Part shown: positions 51,283-60,654 of the stretch, piece after piece
Position numbering within the stretch: the stretch's first letter is position 1
How the letters are laid out: each line of letters starts with the position of its first letter
Source of the DNA: Roseateles_E cavernae
Lineage (GTDB): Bacteria > Pseudomonadota > Gammaproteobacteria > Burkholderiales > Burkholderiaceae_C
DNA: 64,000 nt
Assembly: GCF_040187885.1 (NCBI RefSeq)
Contig: NZ_JBDPLH010000003.1
Location: 558,001 to 622,000, forward strand
Reading direction: 5' to 3'
Notes under the pieces: generated by a model
What the model saw: only the letters and a program-made list of their open reading frames with translations
What the model was told of the DNA's origin: nothing
Database searches by the model: none
Program-made: the position numbers and the translations under genes

Positions 51283-52121
51283 TGCGCAGCACTCAGCATC
51301 ACCTCCTCGCTATTGCCCTGGCCGCCGCCGGCCTGCTCGGCGCTATCGCACCGGCCTCGGCCCAGACCAGCGCCGCTGCGCCGGCCACCGCCACGGCCGA
51401 ATACCGGCTCGGTTCCGGCGATGTGCTGCGCATCAGCGTCTACCAGAACCCCGACCTGACGCTGGAGACCCGTGTCTCCGAGGCCGGCGTGCTGAGCTTC
51501 CCGCTGTTGGGCACGATCAAGATCGGCGGCCTCTCGGTCACCCAGGCCGAGAAGCTGATCGCCGACGGCCTGAAGAGCGGCAACTTCGTCAAGCAGCCCC
51601 AGGTCACCATCGTCGTGCTGCAGGTCAAGGGCAACCAGGCCAGCGTGCTGGGCCAGGTCAACCGCCCCGGCCGCTTCCCGATCGAGGTGGCCGATATGCG
51701 TCTGACCGATCTGCTGGCCAATGCCGGCGGCGTCGCGAGCAGCGGTGCCGAGATCGTGATCCTGAGCGGCACCCGCAACGGCCAGGCCTTCCGCACCGAG
51801 ATCGATCTGCCGGCGCTGTTCGCCCCCGGCGGCCGCAGCCAGGACATCCTGGTGCAGAACGGCGATGTGCTGTGGGTCGACCGTGCGCCCATGGTCTACA
51901 TCTACGGCGAGGTGCAGCGCCCCGGCGCGATGCGCCTGGAGCGCGGCATGACGCTGATGCAAAGCCTGGCCACCGGCGGTGGCCTGACCCAGCGCGGCAC
52001 CGAGAAGGGCATCCGCGTGCACCGCAAGGGCGCCGACGGCAAGGTCCAGATCTTGCAAGCAGCGATGGATGAATCGCTGAAGGATGGCGATGTGGTGTAT
52101 GTGCGCGAGAGCTTGTTCTAA
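51282..52121 (+). CDS. epsE: Polysaccharide export protein EpsE (Wza/OPX type)
   Basis: A 279-residue periplasmic/outer-membrane polysaccharide export protein. It has a signal peptide to about ASA-QT (residue 27), then the poly-export domain beginning YRLGSGDVLRISVYQNPDLTLETRVSEAG, and SLBB-type segments (VNRPGRFPIEV, VQRPGAMRLERGMTLMQSL). No lipobox cysteine is evident at the cleavage point. It should form or reach the export pore working with EpsF. Confidence 0.92.
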   Translation: MRSTQHHLLAIALAAAGLLGAIAPASAQTSAAAPATATAEYRLGSGDVLRISVYQNPDLTLETRVSEAGVLSFPLLGTIKIGGLSVTQAEKLIADGLKSGNFVKQPQVTIVVLQVKGNQASVLGQVNRPGRFPIEVADMRLTDLLANAGGVASSGAEIVILSGTRNGQAFRTEIDLPALFAPGGRSQDILVQNGDVLWVDRAPMVYIYGEVQRPGAMRLERGMTLMQSLATGGGLTQRGTEKGIRVHRKGADGKVQILQAAMDESLKDGDVVYVRESLF

Positions 52122-52136
52122 GGCAGGGCCATTGCA

Positions 52137-53567
52137 ATGACATTCAGACAGTTCCTCTCCATCCTCATCGCCCGCAAATGGCTGTTCCTGGCCGTCTTGC
52201 TGGCGGTGCTGATTCCGGCCGTGGTCATCAGCCTGCTCTTGCCGAAGCAATACACGGCAACCGCCAGCGTCGTCGTCGATGCCAAGCCCGATCCGCTGTC
52301 CGCGATCGCCTTCCAGTCGATGACCAACCCCGCCGTGATGGCCACCCAGGTGGACATCATCCAGAGTGATCGGGTGGCGCGCCGTGTCGTGCGCGCACTC
52401 AAGCTGGTCGAGAACGCGCAGATTCGCGAGCAGTGGCAGGACGACACCCAGGGCGAAGGCGATATAGAAACCTGGCTGGTTGCCCGTTTCCAGAAGGACC
52501 TGGACGTCAAGCCCTCGCGCGAATCCAGCGTCATCAATATCTCCTATCGCGCACCCGACCCGCGCTTCGCGGCCGGTTTGGCCAATGCCTTCGTGCAGGC
52601 CTATATCGACACCGCCGTCGATCTGCGGGTTGATCCGGCCAAGCAGTACAGCGCCTTCTTTGACAACCGGGCCAAGGAAGCGCGCGACGCCCTGGAACAG
52701 GCGCAGAACCGGCTCAGCGCCTTTCAGCGCGACAGCGGCGTCGTGATGACCGACGAGCGCATGGACATCGAGAACCAGCGCCTCAACGAGCTGTCCAGTC
52801 AGCTGGTGATCCTGCAGTCTCTGGCCGGCGAAGCCACCAGCCGTCAGGCGCAGGCGAATGCCGGCTCCGCCGACAAGATGCAGGAAATCACCAGCAACCC
52901 GGTGGTGTCTTCGCTGCGCGCTGACCTGTCGCGCCAGGAAGCGCGTCTGCAGGAGCTGAGTGCCCGCCTGGGGGACCGCAACCCGCAAGTGGTCGAGCTC
53001 AAGGCCAGCATCACCGAGCTGCGCGAGCGCATCGACAGCGAGATCAAGCGCCTGTCCGCCGGTGTCGGCGTCAGCGGCAACATCAGCCGCCAGCGCGAGG
53101 CCCAGACCCGCGCCGAGCTCGAAGCCCAGCGCAACAAGGTGCTGCGCATGAAGCAGGTGCGCGACGAGGGGGCCCTGATCCTGCGCGATGTCGAGAACGC
53201 CCAGCGCGCCTACGACGCCATCCTGCAGCGCCTGACCCAGACCAGCCTTGAGAGCCAGGCCACCTCCAGCAATGTCAGCCTGCTGAACTCGGCCGTGCCG
53301 CCGCTTGAACCCTCGTCGCCGCGTGTGTTGCTGAACTCGGTGCTGGCGCTCTTCGTGGGTCTGCTGATGGCCACCGGCGTCGGGCTGGGGGCCGAGCTGC
53401 GCGACCGCCGCGTGCGCGACACCGACGATATCGAAGGCCTGCTGGGCCTGCCCGTGATCGGTCTGCTGCCTGGCCCCAACAGCCACAGCGCCGCCGGCAA
53501 GAAGAAAGATGCCGCGATGCATCAGCGCCTGATCGGTCACATCGCCTCGCCCACGAAAGCCGCCTGA
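52137..53567 (+). CDS. epsF: Chain-length determinant protein EpsF (Wzz/PCP family)
   Basis: A 476-residue inner-membrane polysaccharide co-polymerase. An N-terminal helix (FLAVLLAVLIPAVVISLLL) and a C-terminal helix near residue 395-415 (VLLNSVLALFVGLLMATGVG) flank a long periplasmic coiled-coil (about 170-390). It sets sugar-chain length and partners the separate tyrosine kinase EpsG, four bases downstream. Confidence 0.92.
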   Translation: MTFRQFLSILIARKWLFLAVLLAVLIPAVVISLLLPKQYTATASVVVDAKPDPLSAIAFQSMTNPAVMATQVDIIQSDRVARRVVRALKLVENAQIREQWQDDTQGEGDIETWLVARFQKDLDVKPSRESSVINISYRAPDPRFAAGLANAFVQAYIDTAVDLRVDPAKQYSAFFDNRAKEARDALEQAQNRLSAFQRDSGVVMTDERMDIENQRLNELSSQLVILQSLAGEATSRQAQANAGSADKMQEITSNPVVSSLRADLSRQEARLQELSARLGDRNPQVVELKASITELRERIDSEIKRLSAGVGVSGNISRQREAQTRAELEAQRNKVLRMKQVRDEGALILRDVENAQRAYDAILQRLTQTSLESQATSSNVSLLNSAVPPLEPSSPRVLLNSVLALFVGLLMATGVGLGAELRDRRVRDTDDIEGLLGLPVIGLLPGPNSHSAAGKKKDAAMHQRLIGHIASPTKAA

Positions 53568-53571
53568 ACCC

Positions 53572-54471
53572 ATGTCTAACTTCAAAGATTCAGCCATCAG
53601 CGGCGAATATGGTGGGCAGGATGCCAAGCCTGCGCTGCAGGACCGCTCCATCGGTCACATCATTGCCGAGGCGAACAACCTCACGGCCGAGCAGGTCGAG
53701 CGCATCCTGGCGCACCAGCGTGCCAAAGGCCTGAAGTTCGGCGAGGCCGCCGTGGCCCTCGGTCTGGCCAAGGGCGAGGATGTGCTGTGGGCCCTGAGCC
53801 AGCAGTTCCACTACCCCTATGCGCCCGGTGGCGGCAAGCTGCCCAGCGAGGAATTGGTGCTGGCCAACAAGCCCTTCAGCCACCAGGCGGAGGCCTTCCG
53901 CGTGCTGCGCAGCCAGATCAATATGCAGCTGTTCAATGCCGATGAGCCGCGCCGCGCCATTGCCGTGATCAGCCATGACAGCGGCGATGGCAAAACCTTC
54001 TTCGCCGCCAATATGGCCATCGCCTTCAGCCAGCTCGGCGGACGCACCCTGCTGGTGGACGCCGATATGCGCAACCCGCGCCAGCATTCGGTCTTCGGCA
54101 TCGAGAACAACTCGGGCCTGTCAGGCATCCTGTCCGGCCGCTCCGAGGCCAATGTGATACGCCCGGTGGCTGATCTGCCCAGCCTGTTCGTGATGCCGGT
54201 CGGCACCCAGCCGCCCAATCCGATGGAACTGGTCGAGCGTCCCGCCTTCGGCCTGCTGATGCGCGAGCTGGTGTCCAAGTTCGACTACGTCATCGTCGAT
54301 ACACCGGCCGCCACCTACGGCGCCGACTATGCCGTCATTGCTGCCCGCTGTGGCGCTGCGCTGGCGCTGGCCCGCAAGGGCACGACGCGCGTCAACGCGG
54401 TGCATGATCTGGTCGCCACCCTGAAGAACAGCCCTGCCAAGCTGGCCGGGGTCATCATGAACGAGTATTGA
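53572..54471 (+). CDS. epsG: Tyrosine-protein kinase EpsG with N-terminal MshEN-like domain
   Basis: A 299-residue cytoplasmic BY-kinase. Walker A is DSGDGKTFF (Lys141, Thr142), Walker A' is LLVDADMR, and YVIVDTPA is Walker B. These regulate polymer assembly through EpsF. Residues 25-49 and 54-78 form two similar 25-residue units, each with a (S/L)xxG start and a Q end, resembling the tandem motif of MshEN c-di-GMP-binding domains. The C-terminus ends MNEY without the usual tyrosine cluster. Cyclic-di-GMP control is an inference. Confidence 0.88.
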   Translation: MSNFKDSAISGEYGGQDAKPALQDRSIGHIIAEANNLTAEQVERILAHQRAKGLKFGEAAVALGLAKGEDVLWALSQQFHYPYAPGGGKLPSEELVLANKPFSHQAEAFRVLRSQINMQLFNADEPRRAIAVISHDSGDGKTFFAANMAIAFSQLGGRTLLVDADMRNPRQHSVFGIENNSGLSGILSGRSEANVIRPVADLPSLFVMPVGTQPPNPMELVERPAFGLLMRELVSKFDYVIVDTPAATYGADYAVIAARCGAALALARKGTTRVNAVHDLVATLKNSPAKLAGVIMNEY

Positions 54472-54481
54472 GGTGACCCCG

Positions 54482-55366
54482 ATGAGCGCAGCACTGGCAC
54501 CGGCCGACAAAGGCCGCGCCCATTTGGTGCCCTGGCTGATCGCCGGGCTCGGCCTGGTGGCCATGTATGGGCCCACGCTGGTGAGCCTGTTCAATGGCCT
54601 CTGGGCGACCGATGAGCAAGGTCATGGTCCCATCGTGCTGGGCGTCACGATCTGGCTGATCTACCGCAAATGGGGCGAGCTGATGGACGTCAGCAGCTCG
54701 CCGCCCAAACCCATGCTGGCCTGGATTCTGCTGGTGCTGGGCGGCCTGGCCTATGCCATCGGGCGCTCGCAAGGCATCTGGCTGTTCGAGGTCGGTTCGG
54801 CCATTGCGATGGTGTGCGGCATCGTGCTGCTGCTGCGCGGCCCGCGCCAGCTCAAGGCTATCGGCTTCGCGATCTTCTTCATGTTCTTCATGATCCCGCT
54901 GCCGGGTGCCGTGGTGGACGCGCTGACCCAGCCGATGAAGATGGCCGTCTCCTATGTGGCCGAGAACATCCTGCACGCGGCCGGCTACCCGATCAGCCGC
55001 ACCGGCGTGATCCTGCAGATCGGCCCCTACCAGCTGCTGGTGGCCGATGCCTGCGCTGGTCTGCACACGCTGTTCACGCTCGAAGCGCTGGGCCTGCTGT
55101 ACCTCAACATCGTTCGCTACGCCTCGCTGTTCCGCAATGTGGCGCTGGCCATCCTGATCGTGCCGATCAGCTTTGCGGCCAATGTCATCCGCGTGATGGT
55201 GCTGACCCTGATCACCTACCACTTCGGCGACGAAGCCGGCCAGGGCTTCCTGCACGGCTTTGCCGGCATGGTGCTGTTCATGAGCGCGCTGATGCTCATC
55301 ATCGCCACCGACAGCCTGCTGCGCTTTGGCAGCGGCCGTCTGAGCAAGGAGCAAGCAACATCATGA
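54482..55366 (+). CDS. xrtB: Exosortase B
   Basis: A 294-residue multi-helix membrane transpeptidase that recognises PEP-CTERM tails of exported proteins. The catalytic cysteine is in VADACAGLHTLFTLEALGL, the conserved arginine in NVIRVMVLTL, and the histidine in QGFLHGFAGM. ATG 54482 has AGGTGA five bases upstream, so it is favoured over GTG 54473. Its stop overlaps the epsI start. No PEP-CTERM substrate gene is in the window. Confidence 0.93.
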   Translation: MSAALAPADKGRAHLVPWLIAGLGLVAMYGPTLVSLFNGLWATDEQGHGPIVLGVTIWLIYRKWGELMDVSSSPPKPMLAWILLVLGGLAYAIGRSQGIWLFEVGSAIAMVCGIVLLLRGPRQLKAIGFAIFFMFFMIPLPGAVVDALTQPMKMAVSYVAENILHAAGYPISRTGVILQIGPYQLLVADACAGLHTLFTLEALGLLYLNIVRYASLFRNVALAILIVPISFAANVIRVMVLTLITYHFGDEAGQGFLHGFAGMVLFMSALMLIIATDSLLRFGSGRLSKEQATS

Positions 55367-56064
55367 ACAACACGCCCCAAAGCCAGGTCCGGCGTGCCAG
55401 CGTGGCCCTGCTGCTGATGGCCGCCGCAGCCGCCGTCGGCTGGAAGCTCACGCCCACCACCCGCATGGCCACGCTGCATGGCGAATTCGAGCTGGAGCAG
55501 ATCATCCCCAGCCGCTTCGGCGACTGGCAGCAGGACACCACCGTTGTGGGCGGCGTCGTCAATCCGCAGCAGGAAGAACTGCTGAACCAGCTCTACAGCC
55601 AGATCCTCTCGCGCACCTATGTCAACAGCCGTGGCCAGCGCATCATGCTGAGCATTGCTTACGGCAACGACCAGCGCGACAGCATGCAGATGCACTACCC
55701 CGAGATCTGCTACCCCGCGCAGGGCTTCCAGCTCAAGAGCAACAAGCCGGTGGAGCTGAACCTAGGCGCTGTGTCCATCCCGGCCCGCAGGCTGGAGACG
55801 GTGCTCGGCAACCAGCGCTACGAGCCGGTGACCTACTGGACGGTGATCGGTGAGACGGCTGTTCGTGGCGGCGTCAACAAGAAGCTGGCCGAGATGCGCT
55901 ATGGCTTCAAGGATCTGATCCCCGATGGTCTGCTGTTCCGCGTGTCCAGCATCGACCGCGATACCGCCAATGCCTTCGCACTCCAGGACGCCTTTGCCGG
56001 CCAACTGCTGCGGGCCATGCCTCAGCAGCATGTGCCTCGCGTGGCCGGGTCTGTAGGCTCCTGA
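55363..56064 (+). CDS. epsI: Exosortase-associated protein EpsI (DUF3485)
   Basis: A 233-residue protein with one N-terminal membrane helix and a periplasmic DUF3485 domain. It includes the conserved HYPEICYPAQGF block with a cysteine, and a tryptophan-rich GDWQQDTTVV region. EpsI follows exosortase in these loci and is needed for polysaccharide production, but its biochemical task is not settled. Start overlaps the exosortase stop by two bases. Confidence 0.9.
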   Translation: MNNTPQSQVRRASVALLLMAAAAAVGWKLTPTTRMATLHGEFELEQIIPSRFGDWQQDTTVVGGVVNPQQEELLNQLYSQILSRTYVNSRGQRIMLSIAYGNDQRDSMQMHYPEICYPAQGFQLKSNKPVELNLGAVSIPARRLETVLGNQRYEPVTYWTVIGETAVRGGVNKKLAEMRYGFKDLIPDGLLFRVSSIDRDTANAFALQDAFAGQLLRAMPQQHVPRVAGSVGS

Positions 56065-56083
56065 TGCGAGGCCAGCAGTTGTG

Positions 56084-57541
56084 ATGACGGGTTCGTCCAT
56101 GCTGGGTCGGCCGCGCAGGCAAGGCCTGTCCCCCAGACCCTTCAAGAAGCGGGCTCAGGACACGCTGGCCATCGGAGCGCTGCTTTTTGCAGCGGCCTTT
56201 GCCGGCTTGTTGTGCGTGTTCCTGCCCTGGGTTTTTGTCGTGGCTCTGTGCATGGCCATCGTCTATCCCTTGCTGGTCTGGAACTTCCCCTGGCTGGGCA
56301 TCGGGGCCTATGCGCTGGTCGTCCTGGTCGCGCCGGATGTGAAATGGGCCGACGTGGCGACGTTCGGAACCTTGGCCGTTCTCGGGCTGAAGGCCCTGGG
56401 TTCAAGCGGCCGATTCCTTCCGCCCAAGGCGATCCTGAATTCCTATCTGGTGTTCGTGGGCCTGGTGGCGCTGTCTGGCGTCCTGGCGCTGACCTGGTTC
56501 CATAACCAGGTGCCCTTTCTGTATCGAGATGGCCGGGCCTTCCTGTACTGGCTCTGGTTGCCACTGCTCTACTGGCTGGTGAACAAGGAAGCTGACGGCA
56601 TGCGCAAGCTGTCCGGCCTGATACTGTTCATCGGGGGTGCCGTCTGCCTGATCGCGCTGCTGCAGTGGAGCACCGGCATCCAGATCGTGGCGTCGGGCCG
56701 TGTCGGGGCCCTCGACACCGCCGGCGGTTCTCAAGCAGAGCAGACCCGGGTGCAGATGCATGGCTTCGTGTTTGTGCTGTTCTGCTTTGTCTGGGCTTTT
56801 GTGTCGCTGGTGCACGGCAGGCGGCCATGGCTGCTGATCCCTGCGCTCTTCCTGCTGCTGGGCGCGCTGTATGTGAACTTCGGACGGGCGCTGTGGTTCT
56901 GGACCGCCTGTGCGGTTTTGCTGAGCATCTTCTGGGTCGGTCAGCGGCGGGCGGTCTACATGCTGACCATCCTGCTCTTCAGCGGCGTGATCGGTGTCAG
57001 TGCCCTGGCGCTCTTCAAACCCGCAGTGCTTGATGCGGTGGTCACCCGCTTCGTCAGCGTGCGTGACGAAGGCGGCAGCCGTACCTCCCTGGGCTGGCGC
57101 AAGCTCGAGAACGAAGACGCCATGCGCCGCATTGCCCGTTCGCCGCTGGTTGGTGTTGGCTTGGGTGGTGAATATCGACGCTGGATCAGCGAGATCCGGC
57201 TCTTCGAGGACCACACGCGCTATGTGCACAACAGCTATGTTTTTGTTGCGTTGAAGGTCGGTGTGCCGGCGCTGGCCGCTTTGTTGGCGCTGCTGGCACT
57301 GAGTTGGCAACGCGGCCGCAAAGCGATCGCTGCCAGTGATGAGCGGCACAAACCCTTGCGTATCGCGGCCGTCGCTGTCCTGCCTGCCATGCTGGGGTTG
57401 TGCATCACGCAGCCCGAGATGGTGACCGCCTACAGCGCGCTCTTTTTCTGCTGCCTGTTGGCCGTCCTCGCGTCCGGGGCACGTGCAGACACGGTACCTG
57501 CTGATGGCGTGGCACCCCGGTTCAGGCGGCGAGTGATCTGA
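56084..57541 (+). CDS. O-antigen ligase/Wzy-like polysaccharide polymerase
   Basis: A 485-residue membrane protein with about 11-12 hydrophobic segments and a large periplasmic loop (about 320-385) bearing GLGGEYRRWISEIR and HNSYVFVALKVGVPA, the pattern of Wzy/WaaL proteins. It probably polymerises repeat units after flipping. ATG 56084 is directly preceded by an in-frame GTG (56081). The next gene follows after 117 bases, in which nothing recognisable was seen. Confidence 0.85.
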   Translation: MTGSSMLGRPRRQGLSPRPFKKRAQDTLAIGALLFAAAFAGLLCVFLPWVFVVALCMAIVYPLLVWNFPWLGIGAYALVVLVAPDVKWADVATFGTLAVLGLKALGSSGRFLPPKAILNSYLVFVGLVALSGVLALTWFHNQVPFLYRDGRAFLYWLWLPLLYWLVNKEADGMRKLSGLILFIGGAVCLIALLQWSTGIQIVASGRVGALDTAGGSQAEQTRVQMHGFVFVLFCFVWAFVSLVHGRRPWLLIPALFLLLGALYVNFGRALWFWTACAVLLSIFWVGQRRAVYMLTILLFSGVIGVSALALFKPAVLDAVVTRFVSVRDEGGSRTSLGWRKLENEDAMRRIARSPLVGVGLGGEYRRWISEIRLFEDHTRYVHNSYVFVALKVGVPALAALLALLALSWQRGRKAIAASDERHKPLRIAAVAVLPAMLGLCITQPEMVTAYSALFFCCLLAVLASGARADTVPADGVAPRFRRRVI

Positions 57542-57658
57542 AACGGCCCGGGTGCCTTGCCAAGCAGCACCCCTGAGCTTCACCATGAAATGAGAGCATG
57601 TGATGGATCCGAGCTGGTCATCATCGATCAAGTCAAGCGCATCGTGGATGGCTAAGCC

Positions 57659-58924
57659 ATGCCTGTGCAGGCATCGGTTCCTGCGATGCGATTGAAGATT
57701 TCCCCCAACTTCCTGCTGGTCGTGCTGGGCAATGTGCTCAGGCTGGGCGCAGGCATGGTCGTGTTTGTCGTCCTGGCGCGTTGCCTAGGGCCGAGTGACT
57801 TCGGCAGCTTCGCCTTCTGGCTCGCCATCGCCACGCTGGCCGTGATCCCTGTCAACTTCGGTTTCACCACGGCGACATTGCGTGCCTTCGGTGTCGACCC
57901 CGAGCGCAAGCAGGCGCAGATGGCTGCGGTGCTCACGGCCAAGCTCCTGCTGGCGGGCGGCGTCCTGGCCATCGCGGCCGTCATCGGCGGTCTGACGCTC
58001 GATACCTCGGCTGCCTTGATCCTGATGCCGCTGCTGCTGGCCCAGATCGCGGAGTCGGTGTCTGAGCTCTATGGGCTGGGATTCAGGGCTGCCTCCAATT
58101 TCGCCGCCGAAGCCCGGACGGCCTCCGTTGTTTCCCTCGTCCACATCGTCATCATGTTGACGACGCCGTGGCTGTTCGATTCGGTCCAAGCGGTCGCGGC
58201 AGCGTTTCTGCTGTCGCGCGTGCTGGGACTCCTCATCACGCGCGCGCAGTCCCATGCCGCGTTCGATCACATCGGCCTTGCGCCGCTCAAGGATGCGCTG
58301 GCCTTCAGCCGCAGCGCCTTTGCCTATGCCGTCGAACTGGCGCTGTCGACGGCCTATACGCAGCTCGACACGCTGGTGATCAATGCGGCCCTCGGTTTGC
58401 GAGCCGTCGGGCTTTACCAGGCCGGCATGAAACTGGTGCAGGGCTTCTCGCGCCTGGCGCCCATTCTGGCCCTCTACATCCTGCCTCGCCTGGCCGGTGA
58501 CATGAAGAACGGCAGCCGTTCGACCAAGCAGGCAGCCAGCACGCTGCTGTTGTTCGGCGGTGTCGGTTTGCTGTCTGGCGGGTGTCTTGCCGTGTTTGCG
58601 GAGCCGATCACATTGCTGCTGTTTGGTGCCGAATTCACCGAGCTCGCACAGCTGCTCCCCCTGTTCGGTTGCCTGTTGGCGCTGCGTTTTCTGGAAACCG
58701 GCTGCGGCCTGGTGCTGGTTGCCGCCGGCCTGCAGTCCAAGAAGGTCTGGCTGGTTGCCGGGCAGTTGACGCTGATGCTGGCGATTGGCTGGCTGGCCAT
58801 CCACAAGGGCGGCATGCAAGCCTGGTTGCTGACGACGCTGGCTTGCACCTTGCTTCTGTTGCTGATGTATCTGCTGCTCTGGGTCAGAACCCGAACCGCA
58901 GCTGAGGAGCCCGTCCAGCCATGA
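57659..58924 (+). CDS. Polysaccharide flippase (Wzx-like)
   Basis: A 421-residue protein with about 12 transmembrane helices. It begins NFLLVVLGNVLRLGAGMVVFVVLARCLGPSDFGSFAF, the classic N-terminus of Wzx/RfbX flippases of the polysaccharide transport superfamily. It should move lipid-linked repeat units to the periplasmic face for the Wzy-like protein. Its stop overlaps the next start (ATGA). Confidence 0.9.
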   Translation: MPVQASVPAMRLKISPNFLLVVLGNVLRLGAGMVVFVVLARCLGPSDFGSFAFWLAIATLAVIPVNFGFTTATLRAFGVDPERKQAQMAAVLTAKLLLAGGVLAIAAVIGGLTLDTSAALILMPLLLAQIAESVSELYGLGFRAASNFAAEARTASVVSLVHIVIMLTTPWLFDSVQAVAAAFLLSRVLGLLITRAQSHAAFDHIGLAPLKDALAFSRSAFAYAVELALSTAYTQLDTLVINAALGLRAVGLYQAGMKLVQGFSRLAPILALYILPRLAGDMKNGSRSTKQAASTLLLFGGVGLLSGGCLAVFAEPITLLLFGAEFTELAQLLPLFGCLLALRFLETGCGLVLVAAGLQSKKVWLVAGQLTLMLAIGWLAIHKGGMQAWLLTTLACTLLLLLMYLLLWVRTRTAAEEPVQP

Positions 58925-59898
58925 GCGAAATTTCACCCAAGACCACTGTCATTACCCTCAACTGGAACGGCGCCGACGACAGCAAGGCCTGTGTTCGCTC
59001 CCTTTTTGCGCTCAACTACCCGCGCTTCGACATCGTTGTTTGCGACAACGCCTCGAAGCCCGAGTCCTGGCAGTCGCTGCAGGCGCTGACCGAGGAGTTC
59101 CCGGGGCGCGTGCAGGTGTTTGAGTCGCTGCAGCAAGCCCTGGCCAGCAGCGCGCCGCGCGCGGACATCACGCTGATACAGACCGGCGCCAACCTGGGCT
59201 ACGCCGGCGGCATGAATGTCGGCATGCGTTATGCGCTGGCCAACCCCGCCACCGACTACTGCTGGGTGCTGAACAATGACACCGAGGTGCACCCTGATGC
59301 GCTGACCCATCTGGTCGGCCGCATGCAGCAGGACGAATCGATCGGCATCTGCGGCTCCAGCCTCGTGCTGCACCACGACCGCCAGCGCCTGCAGGCCTTT
59401 GCCGGCTCCAGCTACAACCCGCTGCGCGCGCGCTCGGCCGCGCTGGGCATCAATGCCAGGGTCGACGAGATCCCCGCGTCGCCGGCCGCCGTCGAAGCGA
59501 AACTGGCCTATGTGATCGGCGCGGCGATGCTGGTGTCGCGCCGCTACATGAGCGAGGTCGGGTTGATGGACGAGCGCTACTTCCTCTACTCCGAGGAGCA
59601 CGACTGGGCACAGCGCGGGCGCGGGCGCTTCCGCCTCGGCTATGCGCCTCAGTCGCTGGTCTTTCACAAGCATGGCGCCACCATCGGCACCGCGTCGTCG
59701 GGCGGCTCCGAGCTGTCGCTGTTCTATCTGTTCCGCAACAAGCTGGTTTTCACGAAGCGCTACTACCCTGCCTATCTGCCGACGGCGGCGATCTCCCTGC
59801 TGATCGACGCGCTGAAGTTCTTCGCCAAGGGCAAGCCGGGCAAGGCCATGGCGTCCCTGCGCGGCCTGCTAGCGTGCAGAACCATGGCCAAGTTCTGA
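58921..59898 (+). CDS. Glycosyltransferase family 2
   Basis: A 325-residue cytoplasmic inverting glycosyltransferase of the GT-A fold: TVITLNWNGADDSKACVRSL at the N-terminus, DxD-like NNDTEVHPDAL near residue 119, and the acceptor-side YFLYSEEHDWAQR. Many such enzymes transfer rhamnose or similar sugars, but specificity is not visible. The start overlaps the flippase stop. Confidence 0.92.
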   Translation: MSEISPKTTVITLNWNGADDSKACVRSLFALNYPRFDIVVCDNASKPESWQSLQALTEEFPGRVQVFESLQQALASSAPRADITLIQTGANLGYAGGMNVGMRYALANPATDYCWVLNNDTEVHPDALTHLVGRMQQDESIGICGSSLVLHHDRQRLQAFAGSSYNPLRARSAALGINARVDEIPASPAAVEAKLAYVIGAAMLVSRRYMSEVGLMDERYFLYSEEHDWAQRGRGRFRLGYAPQSLVFHKHGATIGTASSGGSELSLFYLFRNKLVFTKRYYPAYLPTAAISLLIDALKFFAKGKPGKAMASLRGLLACRTMAKF

Positions 59899-59946
59899 GC
59901 CAAGTCGCCGCAGCATGAATAGATTTCTGACTGGATTGAGGGAGCA

Positions 59947-60654
59947 ATGATTCGGAGTGTTCTGAATTTCGTCGCGCGTTTGCTCAAGGGGCCGCAGTAC
60001 AGATTGGCCGATGACATTCCACTGGGCGTGCTGCTCGGCCTGGGCTGGCGACGCGGCCTGGGCTTGCTGCGCGGCCTGCTGCGCACGGGCAAGACAGTGT
60101 TCATCGGCAGGCAGGTATCGCTGGTCAACAAGGGTTTCCTGACGCTGGGCCGTGCGGTCACGCTGCAGGACGGTGTCTATATCGACGCCTTCGCTGCCAA
60201 AGGTGTGCGGATCGGCGAGCGCTGCAATATCGGGCCCTATGTGCGCATCCAGGCCACCGGGGTGATGACCAAGATCGGCACCGGGCTAGAGATGGGCCCC
60301 GATTGCGGCATCGGTGCCTTCTCCTTCATCGGCTGTGGCGGCGGCGTGAAACTCGGCCGCAATGTGATCATGGGGCAGTACGTCAGCTTTCACTCCGAGA
60401 ACCACAACTACGACGACCTGAGCCGCCCGATTCGCGCGCAGGGTGTCACGCGTGCCGGCATCGAGATCGGCGACGACTGCTGGATCGGCGCCAAATCCAC
60501 ATTCATCGACGGAGCCAAGGTGGGATCCGGCGTGGTGGTGGCCGCCGGCAGTGTGGTGCGCGGCGAGGTCCCCGACAACGTGGTGATCGGTGGTGTGCCG
60601 GCCCGCGTGTTGCGCCGCCGTGGCGACGCACCGGCGGCCGAGGTGGCGCCATGA
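59947..60654 (+). CDS. Hexapeptide-repeat acyltransferase
   Basis: A 235-residue left-handed beta-helix protein. Isoleucine/valine-led hexapeptide turns run from about residue 80 to 215, and catalytic HSENHNYDDL and GVTRAGIEIGDDCWIGAKST match the maltose/galactoside acetyltransferase group. It would acetylate (or otherwise acylate) a sugar of the repeat unit. Its stop overlaps the next gene as ATGA. Confidence 0.9.
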   Translation: MIRSVLNFVARLLKGPQYRLADDIPLGVLLGLGWRRGLGLLRGLLRTGKTVFIGRQVSLVNKGFLTLGRAVTLQDGVYIDAFAAKGVRIGERCNIGPYVRIQATGVMTKIGTGLEMGPDCGIGAFSFIGCGGGVKLGRNVIMGQYVSFHSENHNYDDLSRPIRAQGVTRAGIEIGDDCWIGAKSTFIDGAKVGSGVVVAAGSVVRGEVPDNVVIGGVPARVLRRRGDAPAAEVAP

